Origin: Guadua angustifolia
Lineage: Eukaryota > Streptophyta > Magnoliopsida > Poales > Poaceae
Direction of reading: 5' to 3'
Assembly: GCA_036346375.1 (NCBI GenBank)
Contig: CM070500.1
Coordinates: 69,134,525 to 69,198,524 of the forward strand
DNA length: 64,000 bases
Positions 1-9,851 of this stretch are shown here, in pieces. Made by a program: the position numbers and the translations under genes. Under the pieces are notes generated by a model. It was not told the DNA's origin. It ran no database searches and worked only from the letters and a program-made list of their open reading frames with translations. The stretch's first letter is position 1. Each line of letters opens with the position of its first letter.

Positions 1-705
1 GACAATCTTATGCCTCTAACCATTTTACTCAAGAACTACCTCGATTCCTTTTAGCATTTCGCAAACTGCTACTACTTTCCCTATGATGAGACAAATGCCA
101 TTACAAAATACGTAAACAAAGAAGTAGAACTTACGGTGTTAGTGTGTATCCACCCACATTAGCTATCGGAGAATTTGCACCTCGCTTAGTACTTCCACTC
201 CTCCTTATGTACCAGCTTATAGGCCTCGTAACAACCCTTTCGGTCAGAATATATATTTGTATAACGTGCAAGGTCCCGATTATAACTGGGTTATCAATGG
301 CCTAGAGCAATGGAAGGAATGATGGTCACGGAGATGACAGGCTCATTACAAAGCAGAACTTTAGCAAAGGTCCTAAAGTGGAGTTTCCAAAATTGATGGA
401 AATCATCCCGATGCATGGATCGTAAAAGCTTAAAAAATGCTTTGAATTAGGAAGGACTCCAGAAGAGCAGAAAGTAGCTATTGCTGAGGTTTATTTTACC
501 GGCAGAGCAGACCAGTCGATTAGCAGTAATAGAATTTATACTAGTACCCTTTCTTGGCCTCAATTCTGCCACATGAGCTTACAGAGGAGTATTACTTGGA
601 CCACTTTATATCTGGCTTGAAGAATTATATCAGGGTACCACTGAAGTCCCTTAATCCTAAAACATTGGTGGAAGCTTATGCACATGCTAGGAATTGGGAG
701 AGTTG
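1..705 (+). pseudogene. Ty3-gypsy gag remnant (N-terminal half)
   Basis: Translation in shifting plus-strand frames gives gypsy gag hallmarks in the right order: EFPKL-like near 381-395, PEEQKVAIAEVYF near 465-505, EEYYLDHFISGLKNYIR near 583-633, and EAYAHARNWE ending at about 704. Stops and single-base shifts interrupt every frame, so no protein is made. Gag would form the retroelement particle. The start lies left of the window. No protease or RT follows; the sequence changes to GC-rich DNA after about 890. Gag identity is fairly secure from the motif order, the exact lineage is not. Confidence 0.75.
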
Positions 706-1315
706 AATCCGAATCAAGGCAGGATGGTTTTATTTCAATAATCGAACGGTATGAAGATCCAAAGGCTCACAAGTGAAGATAAAGACTTGAGTCGCAAGTT
801 CATATTACTGCTTATCAATCTATATTCCAGTTTTTCTCTTGCGTTGCTATGTTTTCTGTTCTTGTTCCTTGTTGTTTTCTTGATTCTTGAATCAGAAAGT
901 AAGTCGGATTACCACGGGGCGGCGTCGGTGAGGCGTCCGCGTCGACGAGGGTGAGGCTTCGGCAGTTGACGGCCCGGCGGAAAGTTCGTCGGAGGAGCGA
1001 GGCCACGGAGAGGTCACCGAGCGAGGCGACGTGGACGAAGGGGGACGGGCGCGGGCGACGGTAGTCTGAGGCGCGAACTCATGGAGAGGTCACCGAGCGC
1101 CGAACAGTTACGCAGCGCGAGCCCGAGGGGATGTCACCGAGGGCGGCAGCGTGGAGGCGTCGACGGGGGAAATTTGGCTTTGCCGCTTTGGACGGGGGGA
1201 GCACTCGATCTCCCGCCTAGAGATTTTAGGGGTTAGGAATTTCCACAAAGGTGCACAAGATTTCCACAAAGTGTTCCAACGATTTCTACAGCAAAATCTT
1301 TACATCAAAGTGGAC
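706..1315. other. Intergenic stretch, GC-rich from about 890, no gene recognised
   Basis: From 706 to 890 the DNA is ordinary. From about 900 to 1190 it is strongly GC-rich with repeated GTCACCGAGCG-like words (near 1013, 1090 and 1133). Short open frames exist but show no domain. The next block begins CACTA-type subterminal repeats, so this may be the terminal GC-rich part of that element. No CACTA terminus could be found here. Confidence 0.4.
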
Positions 1316-1732
1316 GATTCCACATACCGGATGGTCCGTCCATAGTTTGGGGGAGAGATTTGGTTATTTGGCACTTTAAACATGTCGCTTCGCAAAATTG
1401 CCACTGGACCTACATTACATTGACTCATACGGTCCCATATTTCATTGGCTCAAGTGTACACCGGACCATTGTTCTGGCAAAAGCCTTCAAATACAACCTC
1501 TCCCAATAGTACAAAGAGGATGATCCTGTCTAGTTAAATTTGACTTCTAGCAGTTTGGGGAGACCGCGAATTGAGGGGAGAATTCGAGTGTCATTTTCTG
1601 AAATTTCAATTCTATTAACATTTCCAAAACAGATACATTAAGTTATGTAACACACAAAATGTACATCCAAAAGGGGCGCCAGTAGTACATCATAATTATG
1701 CGCCAACTAGATACCTAGATAAGCTACTCTAT

Positions 1733-2227
1733 CTACATCCAGAAATCGTCGTCGTCGTTGTCTTCGTCCGACGAGAGCTTGACGTTGTTGGAGGAGGAGC
1801 CGGAGGAGGAGGAGGTGTCCAAGCGGTACATGACGGGGATGTAGTCGTCGGCGTCCTCCTCGCTAACGCCGCCGCTGCCGCCGCCCCGCCGCCCATTTCC
1901 GCCTCCTCCTCCTCCTCCTCCTCCTCCTCCTCCTCCCCACGCCGAGGTCGAGGTCGCGTGGCCACGCCGCCACCGTTGCCGATGGCCTCCTCCACCTGCT
2001 GCAGCTCCTCCTCCTCCTCCTCCGCCTGTCATCGGGGACCCACCACGGACGCCGACGATCGGGATGACGGCAGACGGCGATCGAGTCACGCCCGCTTCCG
2101 GCGGACTCGCTCGAGCCGACATTGGGACAGAGGAGGATGAGGACGATGAGGCGACATTATCGAGGAGGAGGAATGGATTGGGGAATTTGGGAAGTTGTGA
2201 ACACGAATGGGCGTAATTGTTCCCCAT
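1733..2227 (-). CDS. Hypothetical low-complexity Gly/Ser-rich protein, possibly a captured gene piece
   Basis: This is a 164-residue open frame. It starts MGNNYAHSC, has a Ser run near residues 27-33, Gly runs at about 69-80 and 99-112, then a Ser tract and an acidic tail ending DDDDFWM. No catalytic motif, signal peptide or membrane segment is visible. The Gly runs come from a CTC/GAG microsatellite (1902-1937), which also keeps other frames open, so openness is weak evidence. A Ser/Gly-rich, acid-tailed protein encoded inside a CACTA block could be a captured host exon, but I do not recognise it. Confidence 0.3.
   Translation of the reverse strand: MGNNYAHSCSQLPKFPNPFLLLDNVASSSSSSSVPMSARASPPEAGVTRSPSAVIPIVGVRGGSPMTGGGGGGGAAAGGGGHRQRWRRGHATSTSAWGGGGGGGGGGGGGNGRRGGGSGGVSEEDADDYIPVMYRLDTSSSSGSSSNNVKLSSDEDNDDDDFWM
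1902..1937. repeat. (CCT)n trinucleotide microsatellite
   Basis: About twelve uninterrupted CCT/CTC units. A shorter related run (about six units) lies at 2004-2022. They encode the Gly runs of the minus-strand frame at 1733-2227. Confidence 0.9.
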
Positions 2228-2505
2228 GTTAATATAAGCAACGGAAGGCTAAGGGACGCCTGCCTAGCATACCGTGATCGTCCCAGAGGTAGAAAAGCAA
2301 GTCATGATTATCCCGTCTATGTAAATATGTGCACATCGGATCCTCCTTTCGCATAGAACTTTGTCGCCATCTACAAGAGAACAACTAAGAAAGGATGATC
2401 CCGTGTCGGTTAATATGTGTTACCTGACCAGGGTGATCGATGTGGGCTGGAGGTGATATTGAAATGGTCACTTAGGCTCGATGGGTCAGTTGGGTCATTG
2501 AGCAG

Positions 2506-2589
2506 GGGGTCTCCGGGAGTTGTCTCCGCCGCACTAACAGGTCCGAGGGTGGGCCCCGTTAGTGCGGGCGAGACAACTCCCGAGACCCC
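2506..2589. repeat. Long inverted repeat (hairpin), arms about 32-33 bp
   Basis: The arm at 2506-2538 is nearly the reverse complement of 2558-2589, with a 19-bp centre. Both contain GGGAGTTGTCTC or its complement and CACTAAC or GTTAGTG. Both strands translate to almost the same peptide (SAALTGPxxGPVSAxETTP), so short frames open on either strand here are a by-product of symmetry. Confidence 0.85.
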
Positions 2590-2670
2590 AAGCCCATGAC
2601 CCATAGCTCGCTCCTACGACATCCCTGACCAAGTAGTGGCGGAGACAACTCCCGGAGACCCCCAAGCCAA

Positions 2671-3230
2671 TGACCCATAGCCTGCTCCTATGACATCACC
2701 TCCAGCCCATCGGTCCGATGGTGACGAGAGTAGACCATTTCAATATCAAGACCTCCACGAGCCTACCGGCGACTCTGTTGCAGAGCGCGAGGCTGATCCA
2801 GCTTCGGCTCCGATCTTTGGGCATTCCCAGCCCGAGAACGTACAACCATGTAGTGCTGAGTTGATTTTAGTGGTGTTAGCTCTTGTCAGATCTTCATGTA
2901 AGGGCGAGTTATGTGAATGTTGCGCCACTCGTAGTTGTTCCTTTCGGTGTAATCGATAGATAGCAGCCTTATTCTCTGTGATCGTAGCAATCGCAGTAGA
3001 AAGTGATTGGCCGGGAGACCAAAGCTCTACACCTGTTGTCTTGCTAGGTGCTCTCCTCAAGCACGGGAGCCGATTACACATACCGGACGATCCGGCCAAG
3101 GTTAGGATAACTCACCGGACCATCCCTATGTGTACAACTTTCGCTGGGCTACAACGGAACTACAAATCGGGATGATCCGGTATGTGTAAATATATGTATA
3201 CCGACCATCCTATCGCAAAAAGCCTTCGGT
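2671..3230 (+). repeat. 560-bp direct repeat, copy 1
   Basis: Nearly identical to 3766-4329. Both copies carry CCCATCGGTCCGATG, a conserved stretch ending in a GTAATCGAT word, the subterminal words ACCGGACGATCCGG and ATGATCCGG, and end near CAAAAA followed by a TTCGG word. The inner part (near 2970-3060) resembles 4741-4830, the 3' part of the accessory gene, so the unit appears to contain a degenerate copy of that gene end. Confidence 0.85.
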
Positions 3231-3368
3231 TATCTTGCGTGCCCGAACTCCTGGCGAAAGAGTGCAACGTAAAATGGCCATACCGTTCGCATCGATTTAG
3301 TATTGAAGTAATTAATCACCCGCACGGTTCTAAATGTTCACATCGTTAGCGGGGCACTACATTTCACA

Positions 3369-3650
3369 TGGATCGATCGATTACACGAAAGGAACAACTA
3401 CGAGTGGCGCAACATTCGATAACTCGTCCTTACATGAAGATCCGACAAGAGCTAACACCAATAAAATCAACTCGGACTACGTGTCCAAACGTTCTCGGTG
3501 AATGCCCAAAGATCGGGCCGGATCGACCTCGCGCTCTGCAGCTTGTGGAGGTCATGATATTGAAATGGTTTACTCGTCACCATCGGACCGATGGGCTAGA
3601 GGTGATGTCGTAGGAGCAACTATGGGTCATGGGCTTGGGGTCTCGGGAGT
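3369..3650 (-). repeat. Inverted third copy of the repeat core
   Basis: This segment is the reverse complement, with small indels, of roughly 2671-2960 and 3766-4050: it starts CGATTACACGAAAGG and runs to a GGTCATGGGCTTGG word. With 3766-4050 it makes a foldback with arms of about 280 bp and a loop of about 115 bp. Confidence 0.8.
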
Positions 3651-3765
3651 TGTCTCCGCCTAATAGGGCCTCGTAGGAGGCCTATGGGTCATGGGCTTGG
3701 GGTCTCGGAGTTGTCTCCGCCGCACTAACGAGTCCGATCGGACCTGTTAGTCTTGCCCCTGCCCA

Positions 3766-4329
3766 TGACCCATAGCCTCGCCCCTACGACATCACCGCTA
3801 GCCCATCGGTCCGATGTTGGCGAGTAGACCATTTCAATATCAAGACCTCCACGAGCCTGCCGGCGACTCTGTTGCAGAGCGCGAGGCTGATCCAGCTCCG
3901 GCTCCGATCTTTGGGCATTCCCAGCCCGAGAACGTACGACCACGTAGTGCTGAGTTGATTTTAGTGGTGTTAGCTCTTGTCGGATCTTCATGTAAGGACG
4001 AGTTATCTGAATGTTGCGCCACTCGTAGTTGTTCCTTTCGGTGTAATCGATAGATAGCAGCCTTATTCTCTGTGATCGTAGCAATCGCAGCAGAAAGTGA
4101 TTGGCCGGGAGACCAAAGCTCTACACCTGTTGTCTTGCTAGGTGCTCTCCTCAAGCACGGGAGCCGATTACACATACCGGACGATCCGGCCAAGGTTAGG
4201 ATAACGCACCGGACCATCTCCTATGCGTACAACTTTCACCGTGGGCTACAACGGAACTACAAATCACGATGATCCGGTATGTGTAAATATATGTATACCG
4301 GACCATCCTACCGGCAAAAAACTTTCGGT
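3766..4329 (+). repeat. 560-bp direct repeat, copy 2
   Basis: Partner of 2671-3230, with only scattered substitutions and short indels over the whole length. It ends in CACTA-type words (ATGATCCGG at 4269, ACCGGACCATCC at 4297). The next recognisable sequence is the 3' end of the accessory gene, which has the same ATTCTCTRTGAT word at 4741 that this repeat has at 4068. Confidence 0.85.
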
Positions 4330-4481
4330 ACAGATTGTCATGAAAGAGTACAAAGTTAAATAAATTTGTCATGAAATGCATCGTTCCAATCTAGGCTAAC
4401 ACAGTGAAATCGAAATACGACATATCAAGCAAGTTAGAGTGCATAACAACCGAATAGACAAGTGGCGCATTAAGCAAAGAA

Positions 4482-6374
4482 CTACTCGTCCGTGCTTGGA
4501 CTACTACCAAAAAGATCGGAGCCAGAGCTGGAGTCTTCCCTATCAGCCTCGCGCTCAACACCGTCGACGTCAGGCTCGTCGAGGTTCTCCTCCTGGGACT
4601 TTGTAGCTTTAGTCTCCTCATGAGGCGCTGTGAACTGTTGGTGAAGGGTCGAACAATCGCTTGTCGCCGGCAAGGGGTCGATGGGCTGTGCGTGCCGCCT
4701 TTGTCGTGTTGGAGGTCGATCCGAACACCGTATCGACAATATTCTCTATGATTTGAGCAATCACAGCAATGTGTGTTGAGTCCGGAGACTGATGTTCTAT
4801 ACATGTTGGCGCAGTGTTATCCTCATCAGGGGCCTTAGGGGCTGTAGGTGAACTCACAGGAGCACACTCGGAGGCAATGACTGGATCGTCGTCAACTTGA
4901 AGAGTCGGCACCACTTCGATAGGTGCGGAACTCAACGATACTACACTCTGAGCAGCCATCTCGTCGGTCATGTCAGCATGCACGGACGTATGTTGATCTC
5001 GATCGAGCACAGGCGGCATGGTCGATGTGGGTGCATCCGCTAAAGTAGGTGGAGTAGTGGACAGCGGGCGAATGCCTTATCATCGATGATGCGGAGAACA
5101 TCCTGTCAAGACCGTAGGAGGTGGTGGGAGCGTGGACACGAGTGGGCGAAGCCCCCAGCGAAGCAAGTGGGGCAGCAATGCGGTGGCGGGAGGTGGGCTG
5201 GAGGTGGCGGCGGGTCAGGCAAGACCAAGCATTGTACAAGCCGACCAAAGCGACTGAGAAGAAAGTGAACATCTGAGCCATTTGCATCGTACCGTACCAA
5301 AGTGCTGGGTCGTCTGTGATGCAACCTCATCTCCTCTATTAATTGGGTGCATGTCTCCCATGTTGGGCAATTGAAGTGCCTAAGACTTCGCAACTCAACA
5401 ATCGAAGCAAGTGCGTGAGTAAGCTCGGTGAAATTTGAAAGCGAAGACAGAGTCACCGGTGTCACGTCGAGGGCTGCTTGACGGTGCGGTGAGTCGTCTC
5501 GGTCCTCGGTCTGAGCTGATCCACTTGCCTCGTGGTCGTGGGCTCATCTTCTTTGGAAAGTACTCGGGGTCTTCCTCCTTATCGTCGTCGTCATCGATCA
5601 ATATCAATGATCGCGCCAACCCGGCATGCTCCTCGGCCTCTGCTAGTGCTGGTCCTCCCCTTGGCGGTCTCTCTCGGTTCCTCGTATCTCGCTCTGAGCC
5701 CTCCTCATGGAGCGTTGTCCTCTGCGTCATGTCGTCAAGAGATGGAGGCATGTCTTGTGAAGCGAACTTCGCCCTTCGGTACTCCTCACGATGCTCGTGC
5801 GGAGGCGAAGGTACAGATATGTAAGAAATTATATGCAAATGGTTGTTGTCTGGCCAAACTCATAGCATCTGCAATAGCATCTTCAATCTCATAGATGATA
5901 AAGTCGAGAATGTCGAGCGGCTCGTGAGATAGGATCGAATAAAGTAACCCTAGCTGCAAACTAGTGATCGTCTCGGCATTCCCAATCCTCGACAGCGATG
6001 ACTTCCTCAAAGCCATGTGGACCGCCTTTGCCTCGAGGAGGAGGCAGTGCGGATGGCGAAAGGATCCAGCGGGGCAGGCTGCTTTGGAGCAGAAGCGAAT
6101 CTGGTCATCTGTCGGGAAACACCCTCCGGCCTTAGCACGACGAGGCAGTGTGTTGTCTGCGTACACCACCTGATGCAAAGTTCGGTGCTCCTCCTCAAAA
6201 CCAAACAACTCAAGCAAAGTGCGCCTGTACACCCTCTGGGGTTCTCCGTCGTGCATGAATTGAATGTATCACGTGCTGCGGTCGATCAAAATCATGGCGT
6301 AGAAGTCTCGACCCACTTTTCAACTCTGAGTGTCGAACTCATCCTTGACTGGTAAGACCTTGAAATGGTCAAGT
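4482..6374 (-). pseudogene. CACTA accessory gene, 3' half (interrupted by Sirevirus)
   Basis: Minus-strand coding sequence with several frameshifts. It runs from the retrotransposon border (ETLDHFKVLPVKDEF, DFYAMILIDRS) through a basic/Arg-rich part, an acidic DDDDKEEDPEYF segment near 5570-5620 and a threonine/proline-rich part, to an acidic tail (EDSSSGSDLFGSSPSTDE, stop at 4482). The 5' half is at 17866-18452, and the two join in frame across the 5-bp target duplication. CACTA elements often carry a second gene besides the TNP2 transposase, and its position downstream of TNP2 on the same strand fits that role. No named domain is recognised. Function unknown. Confidence 0.6.
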
Positions 6375-6379
6375 GTCTC
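6375..6379. repeat. Target-site duplication, left copy (GTCTC)
   Basis: GTCTC directly before the retrotransposon LTR; the same five bases follow the other end at 17861-17865. Five bases is the usual duplication length for Ty1-copia integration. Confidence 0.9.
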
Positions 6380-7891
6380 TAAAAGGACCGAGATGTCGCC
6401 TAGAGGGGGTGAATAGGCGTTTACAAATTTTAAATCGCGGAAATTTAAACTTGGATACTCGAAATTAACTTGATTTGTCAGAGTGGTTGGATAGTCGAAC
6501 CTAATTTCGAGATATTAGAACTAGTTCGAGCACAAGAACCCTAGAAAATAGATATAGCAAATCTAGAGTATGAATCTAGGTTCAAATGATGTATTTTGAC
6601 TAAGATTACTTGCAGGAAGAGAAATCCCACCAATATCTACTCTAACAACCTATTAAACCCTTGAATCCCCAAAGATTTAACTAAGCACAATGTGAGTAAG
6701 TGAGAGACTCAATAACCAAGGAGACAAACCGAATTTTTCCCGAAGTTCGGATCCTTGAGGGGATCCTACATCTCCGTTGAGGCGGCACAAAGCTGGGGTC
6801 TCTTTCAACCCTTGTCCTCTAGGTGTTGCACCAAGCACTCACCCGTTAACTCTTTGAATCCTTCCCTTGCGGAGGTGGATTCAACCTTCACAAACTTTCG
6901 GCGGCGTCCCACACGAAGATTGGGGGCTCACCGGTGACTCCTAGCCGTCTAGGAGTCCTCAACCTCAAGAGTAAAGAATCTACTTAAGAAATCCGCGAGG
7001 ATGAACCACGTGCTCAAGATGAATCACAAATACTAGATCTTTCAATCTCTCAACAATCTCCTCCAAAGATTCAAGAATCACAAGATTTGAGGAGGAGAAC
7101 ACTAGAGCTTTGAGAGAGTGAGAAAAAGCTCTTGGATGAATTGAATGCACTCATTTTTTGGTAGGTGGGAGTTGGGGAGGTATTTAAAGCCTCCCAAAAC
7201 TAGCGTTTTTCACTTGACCGAGGCTGTTGGACGGTCCGAACCCTTGTTCGGATAGTCCGAACCATTTAATCGAGACTCACGGGACACACAGTTCGGATAG
7301 TCGAGAACCAAATAAAATTAAGATTAACAGCGAGCGCCTTTGTTGGACGGTCCGAGCGACACTTGGATAGTCAGAACCAAAATGACTTAGCCCTAGCAGG
7401 GGTCCACTCGGATACTCGAACCTATATTGGACATTAGAACCAAAATGACTTCGACCAGCAGAGAGGTTAGCTCGGATACTCGAACCAAGTTTGGACATTA
7501 GAACCAAATTTTGCGAAGCAGCCAGGGGGCGATTCGGACATTCGAAGGTTTGTCAGGATACTCGAACCATTTTGAACTTTTGCCCCAAGACTTTACACAT
7601 TGACCCATATTTAGACTAGGATTCATCCTTGAGCACATTGGATCATTCTAAAACTATTTTTTGCAAATCCCTCTTAATAATGCGGCAATCCTTAAACTCA
7701 AATAAAATTAAAAAAGCATATACAATAGTTGAGTTTAGCAAGCGCCTTTTCTTCTCAAATTTGATGGACCTCTTTCCTTAGCGACTTTCCCATGGCGTAT
7801 TCATCATTCACAATACTCATAAAGCTCATTAGTCACTTAATCTTGTTGTCATTAATCACAAAAATCACTAAGGGGCCTAGATGCACTTTCA
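6380..7891 (-). repeat. Sirevirus 3' LTR
   Basis: 1,512 bp, homologous base by base to 16325-17860. The outer end reads TAAAAGG (the other copy TGAAAGG) and the inner end CTTTCA next to a polypurine tract. It holds a TTTAAATA TATA-like box (minus strand, 7181-7188) and, between about 7210 and 7560, a cluster of palindromes around TTCGGA-N3-TCCGAA, many damaged at CCG. Confidence 0.93.
7181..7188 (-). promoter_or_regulatory. Probable TATA box of the 3' LTR
   Basis: TTTAAATA on the minus strand inside a conserved GGAGG...CCTCC context, repeated exactly in the other LTR at 17121-17128. The palindrome cluster lies upstream in transcription direction, as expected for U3. Confidence 0.6.
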
Positions 7892-8305
7892 ATCTCCCCC
7901 TTTTTGGTGAATTGATGACAACACGATTATATTTAGATAAAATTGAAATGAGAGAGTATTTGGAAAACCAAATACACGGAGAAGCTCCCCCTAAATGTGT
8001 GCATTGAAATAAATTGAGTGGAATATCAAATGCACATATTTACGGGAAAATTTTGCGAGGAGCTCCCCCTAAACTTCTGCTTTCGAGAGAATATAACAAG
8101 ATAATTTGCATAAACAAATATGACATGGTATCACACAAAAGCATTGCTAACGGGAAATGGAATTAAGCAATTAGTTCGACAAACTTCAACAACCAACAAG
8201 CATCCAACAAGTATAAGCAACAATGGAAGTTCAACTTAGCAAAGCAAGCAACCACAACCAAAACGAGAAATAAATAAATCTAATGACCCTCACTCCCCCT
8301 TTGGC
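7892..8305 (-). promoter_or_regulatory. Multiple polypurine tracts (four)
   Basis: On the minus strand: AAAAAGGGGGAGAT directly abutting the 3' LTR (7892-7906), then TTTAGGGGGAGCTTC (about 7982-7996), TTTAGGGGGAGCTCC (8059-8074) and AAAGGGGGAGTGAG (8290-8305). The first primes plus-strand DNA synthesis. Repeated tracts are a known Sirevirus trait. No coding sequence is seen in this segment. Confidence 0.8.
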
Positions 8306-8323
8306 ATCAAGACACCAAAGAGG

Positions 8324-9851
8324 TCACTCCTCACTGCCATCATCGTCGTCGCTGCTGTCGTTCTCCTGAGCCGGCACATACTGAGAGTCGCCCTCATCGT
8401 CACCGATGGCGCAGAAGTGGCGGAAGGTCAAAGAAGCTGCTGGTCGCCGAATCAACGATCATGAATCGGACTCTAACTCGGACTCCTCGGAAGAACACGA
8501 CAAGTTGAGCTTTCCTTTGATCACATTGGTGACGGCGAGTGTCGGTGATCTTCTCATTCATCTGCTTGATCTTCTTATGATTCTTGATCCCAAGACGAAA
8601 AATAGCCTGAAGCATATTCTTGATGGAGCAGCTTGGGAAGAAGGATCACTGTAGAGGCCTCGTTGACGTTACTGACACAGTAGTGGTATTTGAAGGAGGA
8701 GGGATCGGTGAGCTGGAGGAGGTGGAGCCTTGATCACACGGACCGATGCGGCACATGCTCCACATCCTTAGCAAACCACAAGCTTTGAGATGCTCTCAAC
8801 CATACACATCACAAATGGGCGAATCCATTAGCTAACTGCTTGGTGAGGAGTTGAGGCGGATCTCTTGCTAAATAAAGTCAAACACATCAAATGGCCTAGA
8901 ACCCTCGCCAATCCTCAAGAGCAGGTTCCTAGAGTAGGAACTGATGTTGGTGGCATCTCCCTCCTTGGGCCACAAGGTCTTCCTCAGCAACTTGTACAGG
9001 ATAGCATAGAATGGCTTCAAACCTTTTGTGGTGCCCAGCTTGAAGTTCTGAGATTCGTCATATAGAGGAGTCAAATCATTGATGCTGGAGGAGTTAAAAA
9101 CATGAAGCTTGTCCAAATTCTCCCAGCCTTCAGTGTTGAATCCAATGCAGTCAGCAAACTGAGCCTTGGTCACCGCATAGTACAGCCCATCAACCATAAA
9201 CCACATGGTGCTCTCAGCATCTGTGTCAACATACAAAGTTGCATAAAACTGTGCCACAACTTCATTATTCCACTTGCACTTGAAAGACATGATGTCCCTC
9301 AAATTGTGGCGCTCACAGGCAGCAATCACTAAATTGAAAACAGAGTCCTCCTGCTGTGCCATATAGTCCCAGTCAATATACTGCATCAATGCCACTGGGT
9401 TCTTCTTCTCAGCAATCACAGAGTCATAAAAGTCCTGTTGGAAGTGATTCCAGAACCGCTTGTCCATATAGTCTTCCTGCAAATACAACAGCGGATCCTG
9501 ACTTCTGTGCTGGCGGACTTCTTTCCCTCTCCCTTGCCCAATGCAGTAGTCCACCTTCTTCTTTGGAGTCACCCCCATTGGAGTAGCACGGCGAGCGGGG
9601 TGAATCTCCAAAGGGCCAATCAGCTCTCCAGCCCTGCGCTGTGCATCACACTTTTCTGCCCTCAACCTAGGCATGGCAGCCCTAGGATCCTCTGCACCAC
9701 TGCCTCCCTGACCCTCATCTCCTTGTTCACCACCACCTTGACTTGGAGCACCCTTATGAGTTGTCTTCTTCCTCTTGCGAATCACTTGCATACGCCTTCC
9801 GTGGTGGCGAGAGGAGACTCGGAGGAATCTTGAGGGGATCAGCGGGGCCAC
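8324..9851 (-). pseudogene. Sirevirus third ORF (env-like / plant transposon protein)
   Basis: The longest open part (8868-9851, 327 residues) has a basic, Arg/Lys-rich N-terminus (residues 1-90) followed by a globular part with LLYLQEDYMDKRFW, NEVVAQFYATLYVD and WFMVDGLYYAVTKAQFADCIGF. These resemble the plant retroelement ORF annotated as putative plant transposon protein, or env-like, downstream of pol in Sireviruses. After a frameshift the coding trace continues (IWQEI..., then a coiled-coil-like segment near 8400-8600) to an acidic end SSDDDDGSEE with a stop at 8324. I see no signal peptide or membrane helix, so a true envelope glycoprotein is not supported. Function of this ORF class is unknown. 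Confidence 0.7.

Larger units (their letters stand above)
1316..2420. repeat. CACTA-type subterminal repeat block, left side
   Basis: Degenerate copies of a CCGGATSATCCGG-like word occur in both orientations: ACCGGATGGTCCG (1327), ACCGGACCATTG (1453), AGGATGATCC (1517) and AGGATGATCCCG (2391). The same word family recurs at 3080-4310, 18780-19180 and 22830-23000 around the TNP2 transposase gene. Arrays of short subterminal repeats are typical of CACTA elements, where they bind the transposase. A low-complexity reading frame (1733-2227) sits inside. No terminus was seen, so the left border is open. Confidence 0.55.

Noticed and set aside
2410..2604. Overlapping open frames on both strands as small genes
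   Set aside because: They mirror each other because of the 33-bp inverted repeat and have no domain or start context.
3355..3370. GGCACTACATTTCAC as a CACTA terminus
   Set aside because: It lacks the CACTAC(A/T)AGAAA continuation and lies between two copies of an internal repeat without any change of flanking sequence.
5435..5894. Plus-strand open frames of 120-129 residues
   Set aside because: They lie opposite the coding strand of the accessory pseudogene and carry no recognisable domain.
8868..9851. A true viral envelope glycoprotein
   Set aside because: No signal peptide, membrane helix or cysteine pattern is visible; the name env-like is positional only.
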